A DNA stretch of 32,337 nt from Oscillospiraceae bacterium (GTDB lineage Bacteria; Bacillota_A; Clostridia; Oscillospirales; Oscillospiraceae), in assembly GCA_015068055.1 (NCBI GenBank), contig SVLG01000016.1, positions 1 to 32,337 of the forward strand. Reading direction: 5' to 3'. The position numbers and the translations under genes were made by a program. Shown one piece after another: positions 16,838 to 23,240 of the stretch (positions are counted from its first letter, which is position 1; each line of letters opens with the position of its first letter). The notes under the pieces are model-generated. The model saw nothing but the letters and a program-made list of their open reading frames with translations. It searched no databases and was not told where the DNA came from.

Positions 16838-18073
16838 TCAGTTCTCTCTTTCTCTGTAAATCACTTTGCCGCCGCAGACGGTCATAAGGCACTTGCCATA
16901 GACTTCCCAACCGGCAAAGGGCGTGTTGCGTCCCTTGGACTTGAATTTTTCCGGGTCGATGATGTAGGGCTCTGCAAGGTCGAAGACAGCGATATCCGCC
17001 GCCGCGCCAACGCGCAGGGTGCCGCGCTCACTGTCGCCAAGGATCTTCGCCGCGTTGCAGCTCATGAGTTCAATGAGCTTATCCAGCGTAACGCAGCCGC
17101 CCATAACCAGCGTGGTATAGCTCACAGGGAAGGAGGTCTCCAGACCGATGATGCCGTTCATGGCCTTTTCATAGGCGCAGAGCTTCTCCTCGGCGCTGTG
17201 GGGGGCATGGTCGGTGGCAATGACGTCCAGCGTGCCGTCCTGTATGGCCTCGATGACGGCCTGCACGTCCGCTTTTTCCCGCAGGGGGGGATTCATCTTA
17301 AAATGGCCATGGGTAGCCAGAGACTTATCCAGCGTAAAGTAATGGGGGCCGGTCTCCGCCGTGACGGCAAGGCCCGCCTTCTTGGCAGCGCGGATGGCAT
17401 CCAGAGAGCGCTTGGCGCTGATGTGGCAGAGGTGGATGGGGCAGCCGCACTCGGCAGCCAGAATCATGTCCCGTCCGGCCATGATGGCTTCGCCCGCGGC
17501 GGTGCCGGCCAGAGCGTCGTCCTCGGTGTGGTCAAAGATGGGCAGTCCGATCGCAGCGCAGCGCTCCATGGCGCGGAGCATCACGGCGGGGTCGGCAACA
17601 CTGCGGCCGTCCTCGCTGAGAGCGCAGGCCCCGGCGGCCTTCATACCCTCCACGTCCACAATCTCCGTGCCCTTCTGCCCCTTGGTGATGGAGCCCACCA
17701 CCAGTGCGCGGATGCCCTCGCTGCGCTCAGCCAGTTCCTTCACCAGTTCGGGGGTGTCGGTGACGGGCTTGAGGTTGGGCATCATGCAGACGGTGGTGAA
17801 GCCGCCGGCAGCCGCCGCGGCGCAGCCCGTGTGCATGTCTTCCTTATAGGTGAGACCCGGGTCACGAAAATGCACATGAAGGTCGATAAGCCCCGGCGCC
17901 ACAAGGGCGCCGAGGACATCGATGACCTCCGTCTCCTCTACTGGGATTTCCCCGGCGGAGAAGTCGGCGGTGCGGACAGCGGCGATCTTACCGCCGCTCA
18001 GATAGATATCGCCGCGGCCGCTGAGCCCCTGGCTGGGGTCCACCAGCTGGCCGTTTTTGATGCAGATGGCCAT
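16838..18073 (-). CDS. pyrC: Dihydroorotase
   Basis: This zinc amidohydrolase of 411 residues cyclises carbamoyl-aspartate to dihydroorotate. Motifs in order are GLIDLHVHFRDPG near residue 58 (metal His pair), MMPNLKPVTDTP, HLCHISAKRSLD (metal His) and VIATDHAPHS (catalytic Asp). It is the class I, longer form typical of Firmicutes. It follows pyrI by 5 nt and precedes pyrF by 4 nt. Confidence 0.96.
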   Translation of the reverse strand: MAICIKNGQLVDPSQGLSGRGDIYLSGGKIAAVRTADFSAGEIPVEETEVIDVLGALVAPGLIDLHVHFRDPGLTYKEDMHTGCAAAAAGGFTTVCMMPNLKPVTDTPELVKELAERSEGIRALVVGSITKGQKGTEIVDVEGMKAAGACALSEDGRSVADPAVMLRAMERCAAIGLPIFDHTEDDALAGTAAGEAIMAGRDMILAAECGCPIHLCHISAKRSLDAIRAAKKAGLAVTAETGPHYFTLDKSLATHGHFKMNPPLREKADVQAVIEAIQDGTLDVIATDHAPHSAEEKLCAYEKAMNGIIGLETSFPVSYTTLVMGGCVTLDKLIELMSCNAAKILGDSERGTLRVGAAADIAVFDLAEPYIIDPEKFKSKGRNTPFAGWEVYGKCLMTVCGGKVIYREREN

Positions 18074-18078
18074 GGGCC

Positions 18079-18504
18079 TTACTCCATCACGCTGACGATC
18101 TCGTCGCAGTACTCGCAGCGGTACTCACGAGTCTCGGCGTTCATCAGATGGAAGATGTGGTGGGCATTGCGCTCCACGCTGGTGACACAGCGGGGGTTCT
18201 TGCACTTGATAACATCGGTGACCTTCTCGGGGAGGGAAAGGTTGATCTTCTTGACGATCTGGCCGTTCTCGATGACGTTCACGGTGGCGTTGGGATCCAG
18301 CAGGCCCAGCACGGTCAGGTCCACGTCGGTGACGTCCACGATCTTGATGAGGTCCTTGCGGCCGTGCTTCTCGCTGGTGGCGTTCATGATGAAGGCCACG
18401 GTGTGGGCCTTGGTGTCGATGTTCAGAGCCTCGATGATGCGGTGGCCGGTGCCGGCGGTGATATGGTCGATAACAATACCGCGTTCAATGCTGTCTACGA
18501 TCAT
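18079..18504 (-). CDS. pyrI: Aspartate carbamoyltransferase regulatory subunit
   Basis: PyrI (141 residues) binds nucleotide effectors in its N-terminal domain and contacts PyrB through a C-terminal zinc domain. The four zinc cysteines are visible in KCKNPRC and RCEYCDE. Its presence next to pyrB predicts an allosteric dodecameric ATCase, rather than the unregulated PyrB trimer of Bacillus. It lies 18 nt downstream of pyrB. Confidence 0.95.
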   Translation of the reverse strand: MIVDSIERGIVIDHITAGTGHRIIEALNIDTKAHTVAFIMNATSEKHGRKDLIKIVDVTDVDLTVLGLLDPNATVNVIENGQIVKKINLSLPEKVTDVIKCKNPRCVTSVERNAHHIFHLMNAETREYRCEYCDEIVSVME

Positions 18505-18522
18505 TTGGATATCCTCCCTTTC

Positions 18523-19452
18523 TTATTCCATCTCGATGCCCAGCAGCTTCATGATCAGGGCCATGCGCACGAACATACCGTTCTTGGCCTGCACGAAGTA
18601 AAGGGCGCGGGGGTCGTCGTCCACTTCCACGGCAATCTCGTTGACACGGGGCAGGGGGTGGAGCACCATCATGTCGGGCTTTGCGGCCTTCATCTTCTCG
18701 GCGTCGAGGATGTAGGTGTCCTTCAGACGGATGTAGTCTTCCTCGTTGAAGAAGCGCTCACGCTGCACGCGGGTCATGTAGAGCACGTCCAGCTCGCCCA
18801 TGACGTCCTGCATCTTGCGGACTTCCCGGTAGGGGATGTTGTTGGCTTCGATAACGCCGCGGCGGACATACTCGGGAACGCGCAGCTCCTCGGGGGAGAT
18901 CAGCACGAAGTTGATGCCCTCGTAGCGGGAGAGCGCCTTGATGAGGGAATGGACCGTACGGCCAAACTTAAGGTCGCCGCAGAGACCCACGGTGAGGTTC
19001 TTGAAGCCGCCCTTCTGACGACGGATGGTCAGGAGGTCGGTGAGGGTCTGGGTGGGGTGCTGGTGGCCGCCGTCACCGGCGTTGATCACGGGCATGTCGG
19101 TACTGTTCGCAGCAACGCGGGGAGCGCCTTCCTTGGGGTGACGCATGACGGCGATGTCGGCATAGCAGGCGATGGTGCGGATGGTGTCGGAAATGCTCTC
19201 GCCCTTGGCAACGGAGCTGGAGTTGGGCTCGCTAAAGCCAATCACCTGGCCGCCCAGCCGCAGCATGGCAGCCTCAAAGCTGAAGCGGGTACGGGTGCTG
19301 GGCTCATAGAAGAGGGTGGCCAGCAGCTTGCCGTCGCAGGCGTGGGCAAAACGGGGGGGATCGGCGATGATCTCATCGGCGAGATCAAAGATCTCCTCCA
19401 GCTCGGCAATGCTCATGTCCATGGGCTCCAGAATACTTCTTCCCTTTAACAT
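18523..19452 (-). CDS. pyrB: Aspartate carbamoyltransferase catalytic subunit
   Basis: PyrB (309 residues) condenses carbamoyl phosphate and aspartate, the first committed step of pyrimidine synthesis. Carbamoyl-phosphate motif [13 protein letters not shown] is near residue 48, with [15 protein letters not shown] and HPLPRVNEI later. AAAGGGG lies 5 nt before the ATG. It is the first structural gene of pyrBICFKDE and lies directly behind a leader-peptide/terminator region. Confidence 0.96.
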   Translation of the reverse strand: MLKGRSILEPMDMSIAELEEIFDLADEIIADPPRFAHACDGKLLATLFYEPSTRTRFSFEAAMLRLGGQVIGFSEPNSSSVAKGESISDTIRTIACYADIAVMRHPKEGAPRVAANSTDMPVINAGDGGHQHPTQTLTDLLTIRRQKGGFKNLTVGLCGDLKFGRTVHSLIKALSRYEGINFVLISPEELRVPEYVRRGVIEANNIPYREVRKMQDVMGELDVLYMTRVQRERFFNEEDYIRLKDTYILDAEKMKAAKPDMMVLHPLPRVNEIAVEVDDDPRALYFVQAKNGMFVRMALIMKLLGIEME

Positions 19453-19495
19453 ACGTTTCCCCTTTCTTATCTTTCAAAAAATTAATTTTAGGCAT

Positions 19496-19525
19496 AAAAA
19501 AATCTTTCCACAAAAATGGAAAGAT
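19496..19525 (-). terminator. Candidate attenuator in the pyr leader
   Basis: On the minus strand ATCTTTCCA, a 6-nt loop and TGGAAAGAT form a perfect 9-bp stem followed by seven Ts. It lies between the pyr promoter and pyrB, so transcripts must read through it. The leader-peptide stop codon (19525-19527) touches the first base of the stem, so a ribosome finishing the leader would block hairpin formation. Confidence 0.82.
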
Positions 19526-19593
19526 CAAAAGCAGAATAAAGGCGGCAGGTCGGCCGCATTTTCGATCATATGAACATTGCAAATGAGCTTCAT
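19525..19593 (-). CDS. Putative pyr operon leader peptide (22 aa)
   Basis: A short frame begins with ATG at 19593, preceded at good spacing by a strong Shine-Dalgarno site (AAAGGGAGGGG), and reads MKLICNVH followed by a 14-residue tail ending in LPPLFCF. The last codons are U-rich (TTATTCTGCTTT) and the TGA stop meets the attenuator stem. In enterobacterial pyrBI, a similar arrangement couples UTP-dependent RNA polymerase pausing in a U-rich tract to a trailing ribosome, so that low UTP gives read-through. The same logic is inferred here. No experimental support is available and the peptide itself need have no function. Confidence 0.65.
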   Translation of the reverse strand: MKLICNVHMIENAADLPPLFCF

Positions 19594-19624
19594 ACCCGGC
19601 CCCTCCCTTTTATTTATCCTAGTT

Positions 19625-19653
19625 ATTTTAGACCTTTCGACAAAACTTGTCAA
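19625..19653 (-). promoter_or_regulatory. pyr operon promoter
   Basis: Perfect TTGACA (19648-19653), a 17-nt spacer and TAAAAT (19625-19630) on the minus strand predict a start near 19618, about 25 nt before the leader-peptide ATG. Confidence 0.85.
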
Positions 19654-19706
19654 GCTGATGTTTTGTACAAAGAACGGAAGAGGAGGGAAAAAAGATTTGG
19701 AAGTGA

Positions 19707-19738
19707 AAAAGACAGGTCTCGTTTGAGACCTGTCTTTT
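19707..19738 (-). terminator. Intrinsic terminator, ancestral end of tRNA-Ser(GCU)
   Basis: A 14-bp stem (AAAAGACAGGTCTC, loop GTTT, GAGACCTGTCTTTT) abuts the left attachment repeat. Before insertion of the element this would have lain immediately downstream of tRNA-Ser(GCU), in minus-strand direction. It also insulates the pyr promoter from the element. Confidence 0.8.
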
Positions 19739-19763
19739 CTTGGCGGAGAAGCCGGGATTTGAA
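19737..19763. repeat. attL: 27-bp direct repeat of the tRNA-Ser(GCU) 3' end
   Basis: The 27 bases from TTCTTGGCGGAG to GGGATTTGAA are identical to 29991-30017, where they form the 3' end (acceptor strand, CCA and T arm) of tRNA-Ser(GCU). The identity ends abruptly after GATTTGAA. The copy has no tRNA body attached, so it is the chromosomal half-site left by integration. Confidence 0.93.
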
Positions 19764-20061
19764 TTATACGATATAGGAAAAATACGAAAAATCACAGTCA
19801 AAAAATGTAGTGTTTTCAATGGTTTTTTGAAACAGGCAAAAAATAGAGTTAAGGGGAAAAAATTCTGTAAGGGGAAAAAATAGGGGAAAATTTTTGCTGT
19901 GGAGCGGGACGGAATCGGAGTATTTGACCGGCTTTTTCTCCTTGCCTCTCCCGGCCTCTGTGCGCCTCTGTGGCGCTCTTTACGGAGCGGGGTACATACC
20001 GGCATGGCCGCAGAGGCGAACGCATTAAACAGCAGCACAGGGAGAGCAAATGCCCTCCCTG
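19764..20061. other. Non-coding left end of the element
   Basis: No convincing gene is present. The stretch holds the left integrase-arm-like repeats (19850-19890) in an AT-rich context. At 20037-20062 an 8-bp hairpin (ACAGGGAG/CTCCCTGT) lies right after the stop codon of the last minus-strand gene and may serve as its terminator, although it lacks a good T tract. Confidence 0.6.
19850..19890 (+). repeat. Left arm-type repeats (three TA(A)GGGGAAAA units)
   Basis: Units TAAGGGGAAAA at 19850-19860 and 19868-19878 and TAGGGGAAAA at 19881-19890 are in direct orientation. Positions 19864-19890 are a perfect 27-bp match to 29910-29936 at the other end. These are probable binding sites for the N-terminal arm domain of the integrase (inference). 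Confidence 0.7.
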
Positions 20062-20367
20062 TCATATAGGCCCGTATTGAATCCGCAGATACAGCGCAAC
20101 CGCAGAAGCCAAAAGAGCAAGGATGCTGTATATCATGGAGCAGATATGCAGCCGCTTTATTTGCCTTTGAAATTCGCGCCGCTCTTGGTCTTGCGGTGTG
20201 TCTATCCGCAGGGAATCGAATGCCAGCGCATCAATGATAAGCGCCTCGACCTCTGCCGGGGTAGTTTCCGCAGGGAACAGCCCTTTGTCCTGCCCGGTCT
20301 GGTGGAGAAACTGTGCAAGTACAGCCGTAGAGAGTTCAGCCGTCATAAGGTTACGCCCCTTTGTCAT
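20062..20367 (-). CDS. Hypothetical protein with C-terminal transmembrane helix
   Basis: This 101-residue protein is not recognised as a known family. The N-terminal 65 residues are soluble and acidic, with ETTPAEVEALIIDALAFDSL, then a basic patch (RREFQRQIKRLH), then one hydrophobic helix (SMIYSILALLASAVALYL) with a very short tail, as in a tail-anchored protein. ATG 20367 is chosen because AAAGGA lies upstream in the same hairpin-RBS module found before the preceding gene; ATG 20346, with AAGGGG, is an alternative. It is the last gene of the left minus-strand operon. Confidence 0.6.
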   Translation of the reverse strand: MTKGRNLMTAELSTAVLAQFLHQTGQDKGLFPAETTPAEVEALIIDALAFDSLRIDTPQDQERREFQRQIKRLHICSMIYSILALLASAVALYLRIQYGPI

Positions 20368-20377
20368 AGTCTCTTGT

Positions 20378-20405
20378 TCCTTTCTGCCGGGATTATCCGC
20401 CCGGC
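20378..20405 (-). repeat. Hairpin-RBS module, copy 1
   Basis: On the minus strand, GCCGGG and CCCGGC enclose an 8-nt loop and run straight into AGAAAGGA, the ribosome site of the 101-residue gene. A 14-nt block is identical in copy 2 at 20635-20648. Confidence 0.55.
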
Positions 20406-20408
20406 CCG

Positions 20409-20624
20409 TTACCAATCTTTTTTCTCGAAATCCCGTAGCGCTTCATTGGCGGCATTATGGGATTTCCAAGCGCCTTTGTAACTGTCTTTGAGCGCATCGG
20501 CGTTATCGGCTCCGCTTTTCTCCGCTGCGGTATATGCTTCACTCGCCAGAGCAACGGCGTTTGCAAGCCGCCTTTCTTCTTCGGCAAGTAGCTTGTGTAT
20601 ATGGGCGAGGGTCTTAAAGGTCAT
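20409..20624 (-). CDS. Hypothetical small helical protein
   Basis: This 71-residue, strongly charged and alanine-rich protein is predicted to be almost wholly alpha-helical or coiled coil (HKLLAEEERRLANAVALASE and ALKDSYKGAWKSHNAANEAL). No family is recognised. The start at 20624 is supported by AAAGGAGCG 9 nt upstream; the open frame upstream of it runs through the intergenic hairpin and is not used. It belongs to the operon reading from 21530 to 20062. Confidence 0.6.
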   Translation of the reverse strand: MTFKTLAHIHKLLAEEERRLANAVALASEAYTAAEKSGADNADALKDSYKGAWKSHNAANEALRDFEKKDW

Positions 20625-20634
20625 CGTTATACGC

Positions 20635-20663
20635 TCCTTTCTGCCGGGTACAAGGCCCCCGGC
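20635..20663 (-). repeat. Hairpin-RBS module, copy 2
   Basis: Same architecture as 20378-20405: GCCGGG/CCCGGC stem with a 9-nt loop placed directly before AGAAAGGAG, the ribosome site of the 71-residue gene. Confidence 0.55.
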
Positions 20664-20674
20664 TGGCCGTATGG

Positions 20675-21094
20675 TCAATGCAGCGGACTAAGCAGCGCTT
20701 CCAGCGCCGGTGCCGCGTCCGGGTCTGGTAGTTGCATACAGCGCCGCACCTCATCCGTAAGGTGTCCGTGGAACCGAGCTACGGCGGCATCTGTACGGGC
20801 TGCAGCCTGTAGCCTTGTCACCCCCTCCATGTGAGGGTCAACACCCGGAAACTGCTTATTGCCGACCGTCAAGTTATACTCAAGAAGAATATCGAAAACG
20901 GAATCACTCAGCATGCAAAGGAGATCGGCCAAAACGGTAGTGTCGCATTCGTCCAAATGGTTGACGGCATTGCCGAAGTAGTTTTCCCATGCAAAGTGAA
21001 GGAGGTTATGCGTCCGTTCAAGTCGGCCCATAAGATCATCCATAACGAAACCAATCGTAAAGCGATCGGCGGCGGTGGTTTGTTCGATGTACAT
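20675..21094 (-). CDS. Hypothetical protein of the element
   Basis: This 139-residue protein is mainly helical, with an N-terminal half rich in aromatic and acidic residues (LLHFAWENYFGNAVNHLDEC), and ends LPDPDAAPALEALLSPLH. No domain is recognised. ATG 21094 (MYIEQTTAADRF) is chosen because AAAGGA lies 8 nt upstream; ATG 21103 would sit on top of that site. A gap of about 110 nt to the upstream gene contains the plus-strand small-RNA cassette at 21110-21203. Confidence 0.6.
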   Translation of the reverse strand: MYIEQTTAADRFTIGFVMDDLMGRLERTHNLLHFAWENYFGNAVNHLDECDTTVLADLLCMLSDSVFDILLEYNLTVGNKQFPGVDPHMEGVTRLQAAARTDAAVARFHGHLTDEVRRCMQLPDPDAAPALEALLSPLH

Positions 21095-21109
21095 AAAAAG
21101 CATCCTTTC

Positions 21110-21138
21110 TTGACTTTTTAAGCGGAGCGGGATATAAT
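21110..21138 (+). promoter_or_regulatory. Strong promoter inside an intergenic gap, opposite to the flanking genes
   Basis: TTGACT (21110-21115), a 17-nt spacer and TATAAT (21133-21138) lie on the plus strand. A perfect 9-bp inverted repeat (AGCGGGATA at 21126-21134, TATCCCGCT at 21151-21159) overlaps the -10 box and brackets the predicted start site, as an operator would. Confidence 0.75.
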
Positions 21139-21144
21139 GTCTTT

Positions 21145-21203
21145 GCACCGTATCCCGCTTTTACCCATAGGCCCCGACCGGCTCCCCCCGGTTGGGGCTT
21201 TTC
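21145..21203 (+). ncRNA. Candidate small RNA of about 60 nt
   Basis: The promoter at 21110-21138 and the terminator at 21171-21203 predict a transcript of about 60 nt with no start codon followed by an open frame. It is transcribed against the flanking minus-strand genes, from the leader region of the 139-residue gene. A counter-transcript or regulatory role is plausible, but no known RNA family was recognised. Confidence 0.55.
21171..21203 (+). terminator. Intrinsic terminator of the small RNA
   Basis: An 11-bp stem (GCCCCGACCGG with CCGGTTGGGGC, one G-U pair) with loop CTCCCC is followed by TTTTC. It ends exactly where the stop codon of the convergent minus-strand gene begins. Confidence 0.85.
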
Positions 21204-21530
21204 TCATGCTGTGGCCTGTACCTGGGAGGCGCCGAAGAAACGAGCGGAGTATGTAGCGCCGTCCCCTCTGCTGCCCCAAATCAGGGACACACCAAACAGG
21301 GCCTTGCTGCCGTGGATGACCTCATAGCCCGCAGCTTTCCAGCCAGCCCAAGTCTTGACCTCCTCCGTGATGCCGTGGGCGGCCTTGGCTTCCTCCACCC
21401 TTGCAGCGTTCACCGGCTCGGCCTTGGCGGTCAGCCATGCCCGGTGCAGCGCCTCCGGGAAGCTCAACCCCTTGCCCTCCCGGTACAGCTTCCATGCCCG
21501 GAGCATGATCTTGCGAAGATCGTATTTCAT
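21204..21530 (-). CDS. Conserved hypothetical protein of Clostridia mobile elements
   Basis: This 108-residue protein opens MKYDLRKIMLRAWKLYREGK followed by SFPEALHRAWL and AARVEEAKAAHGITEEVKTW, and ends in a short beta-rich segment (GSKALFGVSLIWGSRGDGAT). Similar short proteins recur on clostridial integrative elements and phages (recollection, not searched); function is unknown. AAGGAGG lies 7 nt before the ATG. It is the first gene of the left operon, whose promoter and operators lie at 21635-21720. Confidence 0.75.
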   Translation of the reverse strand: MKYDLRKIMLRAWKLYREGKGLSFPEALHRAWLTAKAEPVNAARVEEAKAAHGITEEVKTWAGWKAAGYEVIHGSKALFGVSLIWGSRGDGATYSARFFGASQVQATA

Positions 21531-21634
21531 GCGGAAACCTCCTTGTTATTGAGGGAGCAGGGGTGAGTCTCTAGCGTTCTTCTCAGTGCGTTTCTTTCAA
21601 TCTCCGTCCGCCCTGCGTCCCTCTTGATGTTTCC

Positions 21635-21663
21635 ATTATAATCTATCGATAGCGATATATCAA
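21635..21663 (-). promoter_or_regulatory. Promoter of the left minus-strand operon
   Basis: TTGATA (21658-21663), a 17-nt spacer and perfect TATAAT (21635-21640) on the minus strand. Operator copy 1 (21648-21657) fills the spacer, so a bound regulator would block it. Confidence 0.82.
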
Positions 21664-21720
21664 GACGGGATGTTGTACAAATGATAGCGATATATTTTGG
21701 TTATTTTGTCTATCGCTATC
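21648..21720. promoter_or_regulatory. Three-copy operator GATAGCGATA between divergent genes
   Basis: The 10-mer GATAGCGATA occurs at 21648-21657 and 21683-21692 (direct, both extended by TAT) and inverted at 21711-21720. They lie in the divergent interval between the left operon and the ribbon-helix-helix gene, one inside the minus promoter and one just upstream of the plus -10 box. Autoregulation by the ribbon-helix-helix protein is the simplest reading. Confidence 0.7.
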
Positions 21721-21732
21721 AATATAGATATG

Positions 21733-21741
21733 TGATATACT
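21733..21741 (+). promoter_or_regulatory. Extended -10 promoter of the ribbon-helix-helix gene
   Basis: TGATATACT (TGn plus TATACT) lies 18 nt before the ATG at 21760. There is no good -35 at the right spacing, which is usual for extended -10 promoters. Confidence 0.5.
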
Positions 21742-21759
21742 GCGGGTGGAGGTGAAATA

Positions 21760-21963
21760 ATGGGTAGAGAAATAACAGCCGCCCAGCGTGCCGCAGTCGG
21801 CAAATATGAGGCGGCCAACTATGACAAAGTTTTGGTAAGGCTTCCCAAGGGGGAGCGGGATAATATCAAGGCCGCAGCAGACGCAGCCGGGGAAAGCCTC
21901 AACGGCTATATTACCAAGGCTATTTCTCAGCGTATGGAGCGGGACAAAACCCAAGGTGATTGA
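21760..21963 (+). CDS. Ribbon-helix-helix (Arc/CopG-like) DNA-binding protein
   Basis: This 67-residue protein has the fold signature of a beta strand (YDKVLVRLPKGERDNI) followed by two helices (AAADAAGESLNGYITKAI), as in Arc and many antitoxins. Such dimers bind short repeated operators, and three copies of a 10-mer lie directly upstream. No toxin partner overlaps it; the next plus-strand protein gene is the AbiF-type gene, 163 nt downstream and with its own promoter. GGAGG precedes the ATG at 7 nt. Confidence 0.85.
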   Translation: MGREITAAQRAAVGKYEAANYDKVLVRLPKGERDNIKAAADAAGESLNGYITKAISQRMERDKTQGD

Positions 21964-22017
21964 CCATTAATGGCAGCGATTTAAATTCTATAAATATTAT
22001 TTTGAGAGAAATATATA

Positions 22018-22046
22018 TTGACTTTCGGGTGGGCTCCGCATATAAT
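22018..22046 (+). promoter_or_regulatory. Promoter of the AbiF-associated RNA
   Basis: TTGACT (22018-22023), a 17-nt spacer and perfect TATAAT (22041-22046). Hexamers and spacing are the same as in the promoter at 21110-21138. Confidence 0.85.
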
Positions 22047-22052
22047 GTTAAC

Positions 22053-22113
22053 AACAGTACCTCCCGCACCTCTGCGCTGAAAAGTGTATGTGTCCCAGGG
22101 AGGACATTTTTTT
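22053..22113 (+). ncRNA. Structured RNA upstream of the AbiF-type gene (abiF RNA-like)
   Basis: From the predicted start near 22053 to the T7 run at 22107-22113 the transcript is about 60 nt. CCTCCC (22060-22065) can pair with GGGAGG (22098-22103). Inside, TGCGCT and AGTGTA (22073-22078 and 22083-22088) close a GAAA tetraloop with two G-U pairs. The 3' end has the alternative hairpin TGTCC/GGACA (22091-22095 with 22102-22106) directly before T7, a plausible terminator exclusive with the outer stem. A conserved RNA motif (abiF RNA) is known immediately upstream of AbiF-family genes; position and size fit, but the consensus could not be checked here. Confidence 0.62.
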
Positions 22114-22126
22114 GTGGGGATAAAAT

Positions 22127-22981
22127 ATGGGTGAGATAAAGAAAGCAACCACATACGACGAGCAGTTACGCATACTCAGCAGCCGAGGCGTCGTAATAGA
22201 TGACCCCGCCCGTTGCAAAGCTGCGTTGGAGGCAATCAACTACTACCGTTTCACAGCGTACTTTCTTCCGTTCAAAAAGCCTACCGGCGAATATGAGTCT
22301 GGCGTAAGTTTTTTGCGAGTGTACCGGCTATATGAATTTGACAGAAAGCTCCGCCGCATTCTGTTTTCCGCTTTGGAGGAAGTGGAAATCTCGCTCCGTG
22401 CGAAGCTCTCATACTACCATGCACACAAATATGGTCCTACCGGCTACCTTGACCCTGCAAATTATAAACTCCAATACAATCACACTCAGTTTCTGGAGAC
22501 AATCGAGCGAGAAATTAAAGCCAATGAAAAGGTTCCATTTGTAGCGCACCACATCAAAAACTACAATGGCACATTTCCGATTTGGGCAATAACTGAACTG
22601 TTCACTTTTGGAATGCTTTCGCGTTTCTACTCCAATATGCAAACCGCTGACCAAAAGGCACTATTTGGCCGGAAGTATGAAAAAGTCGGAAGTTGGCTGA
22701 AATGCTGCTCCGATCTTCGAAACATTTGTGCTCATTATGGACGTCTCTATTTCCGTGTTTTCCCATCCATTCCAGCCGGGTTAAACGGCGTTCCCACGGG
22801 AGCCGCACGGCGTTTGTGGGGTGCGGTGTTGGCCCTGCGCGAAATGTACCCGGATGCGGAGAAGTGGAATAATGAAATCGTGGCGTCGCTTGATGCCCTA
22901 TTTGAAGAATATCGGGAGGATATCAACTTGTATCACATCGCATTCCCCAAAAACTGGCGTGAAACTATCCGGAAAAAGTGA
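22127..22981 (+). CDS. AbiF/AbiD-type (Abi_2 family) abortive infection protein
   Basis: This 284-residue protein belongs to the Abi_2 family, whose members from lactococci (AbiD, AbiF) block phage development. The family's N-terminal signature AINYYRFTAYFLPF is at about residues 36-49 and LRAKLSYYHAHKYGP follows. The HEPN ribonuclease motif R-x4-H is at Arg198-His203 (DLRNICAHYGRLY). HEPN proteins of this type are thought to cut RNA; recent work ties AbiF-like proteins plus an adjacent small RNA to RNA-controlled toxins and to the ancestry of Cas13 (from memory). GGGG lies 8 nt before the ATG. The coding sequence is more AT-rich than the flanks, suggesting separate acquisition. Confidence 0.9.
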   Translation: MGEIKKATTYDEQLRILSSRGVVIDDPARCKAALEAINYYRFTAYFLPFKKPTGEYESGVSFLRVYRLYEFDRKLRRILFSALEEVEISLRAKLSYYHAHKYGPTGYLDPANYKLQYNHTQFLETIEREIKANEKVPFVAHHIKNYNGTFPIWAITELFTFGMLSRFYSNMQTADQKALFGRKYEKVGSWLKCCSDLRNICAHYGRLYFRVFPSIPAGLNGVPTGAARRLWGAVLALREMYPDAEKWNNEIVASLDALFEEYREDINLYHIAFPKNWRETIRKK

Positions 22982-23232
22982 TGCCTATGCTCCAGAGAAT
23001 CAGCAGAATAAAGCCGCTGCCGGGGTATAAACTGGATGTTAGCTTTGACGATGGGCGGCGGGTGATCTATGACGTGGCCGACGATCTCAGCTTGCCGGGG
23101 TACTCCGCTTTACGGGATGTGTTCGGCCTCTTTGAGCAAGTCCAGCTTGACGAGAGCCGCACTTGTGTTTTTTGGAATGACTATATTGACCTCCCAAGCC
23201 ATGCACTCTATGAGTACGGGCGGGAAGTCTGA
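22981..23232 (+). CDS. DUF2442 domain protein coupled to the AbiF-type gene
   Basis: This 83-residue protein matches DUF2442: an N-terminal beta strand with PLPGYKLDVSFDDGRRVIYD, a middle helix (SALRDVFGLFEQVQL) and the closing VFWNDYIDLPSHALYEYG, in which the W-x-D-x-D/I-D-L-x-S pattern is characteristic. Members often sit beside toxin-like or DUF4160 genes; function is unproven. Its ATG overlaps the TGA of the AbiF-type gene (TGATG), implying coupled translation, so it may act with or control that protein (inference). Confidence 0.82.
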   Translation: MPMLQRISRIKPLPGYKLDVSFDDGRRVIYDVADDLSLPGYSALRDVFGLFEQVQLDESRTCVFWNDYIDLPSHALYEYGREV

Positions 23233-23240
23233 ACAGAGAG

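Noticed and set aside
16766..19449. Long plus-strand frames over pyrC, pyrI and pyrB
   Set aside because: Shadows of strongly conserved pyr genes; Gly/Val/His-rich with no motif.
19385..19582. 65-codon minus-strand frame overlapping the pyrB start as leader peptide
   Set aside because: It would need a TTG start without a ribosome site and overlaps pyrB; the ATG at 19593 in another frame has a strong site and a stop codon at the attenuator.
19628..20065. 145-codon minus-strand frame crossing attL
   Set aside because: It spans the integration junction, the terminator and the arm repeats, so it cannot be a gene of either the host or the element.
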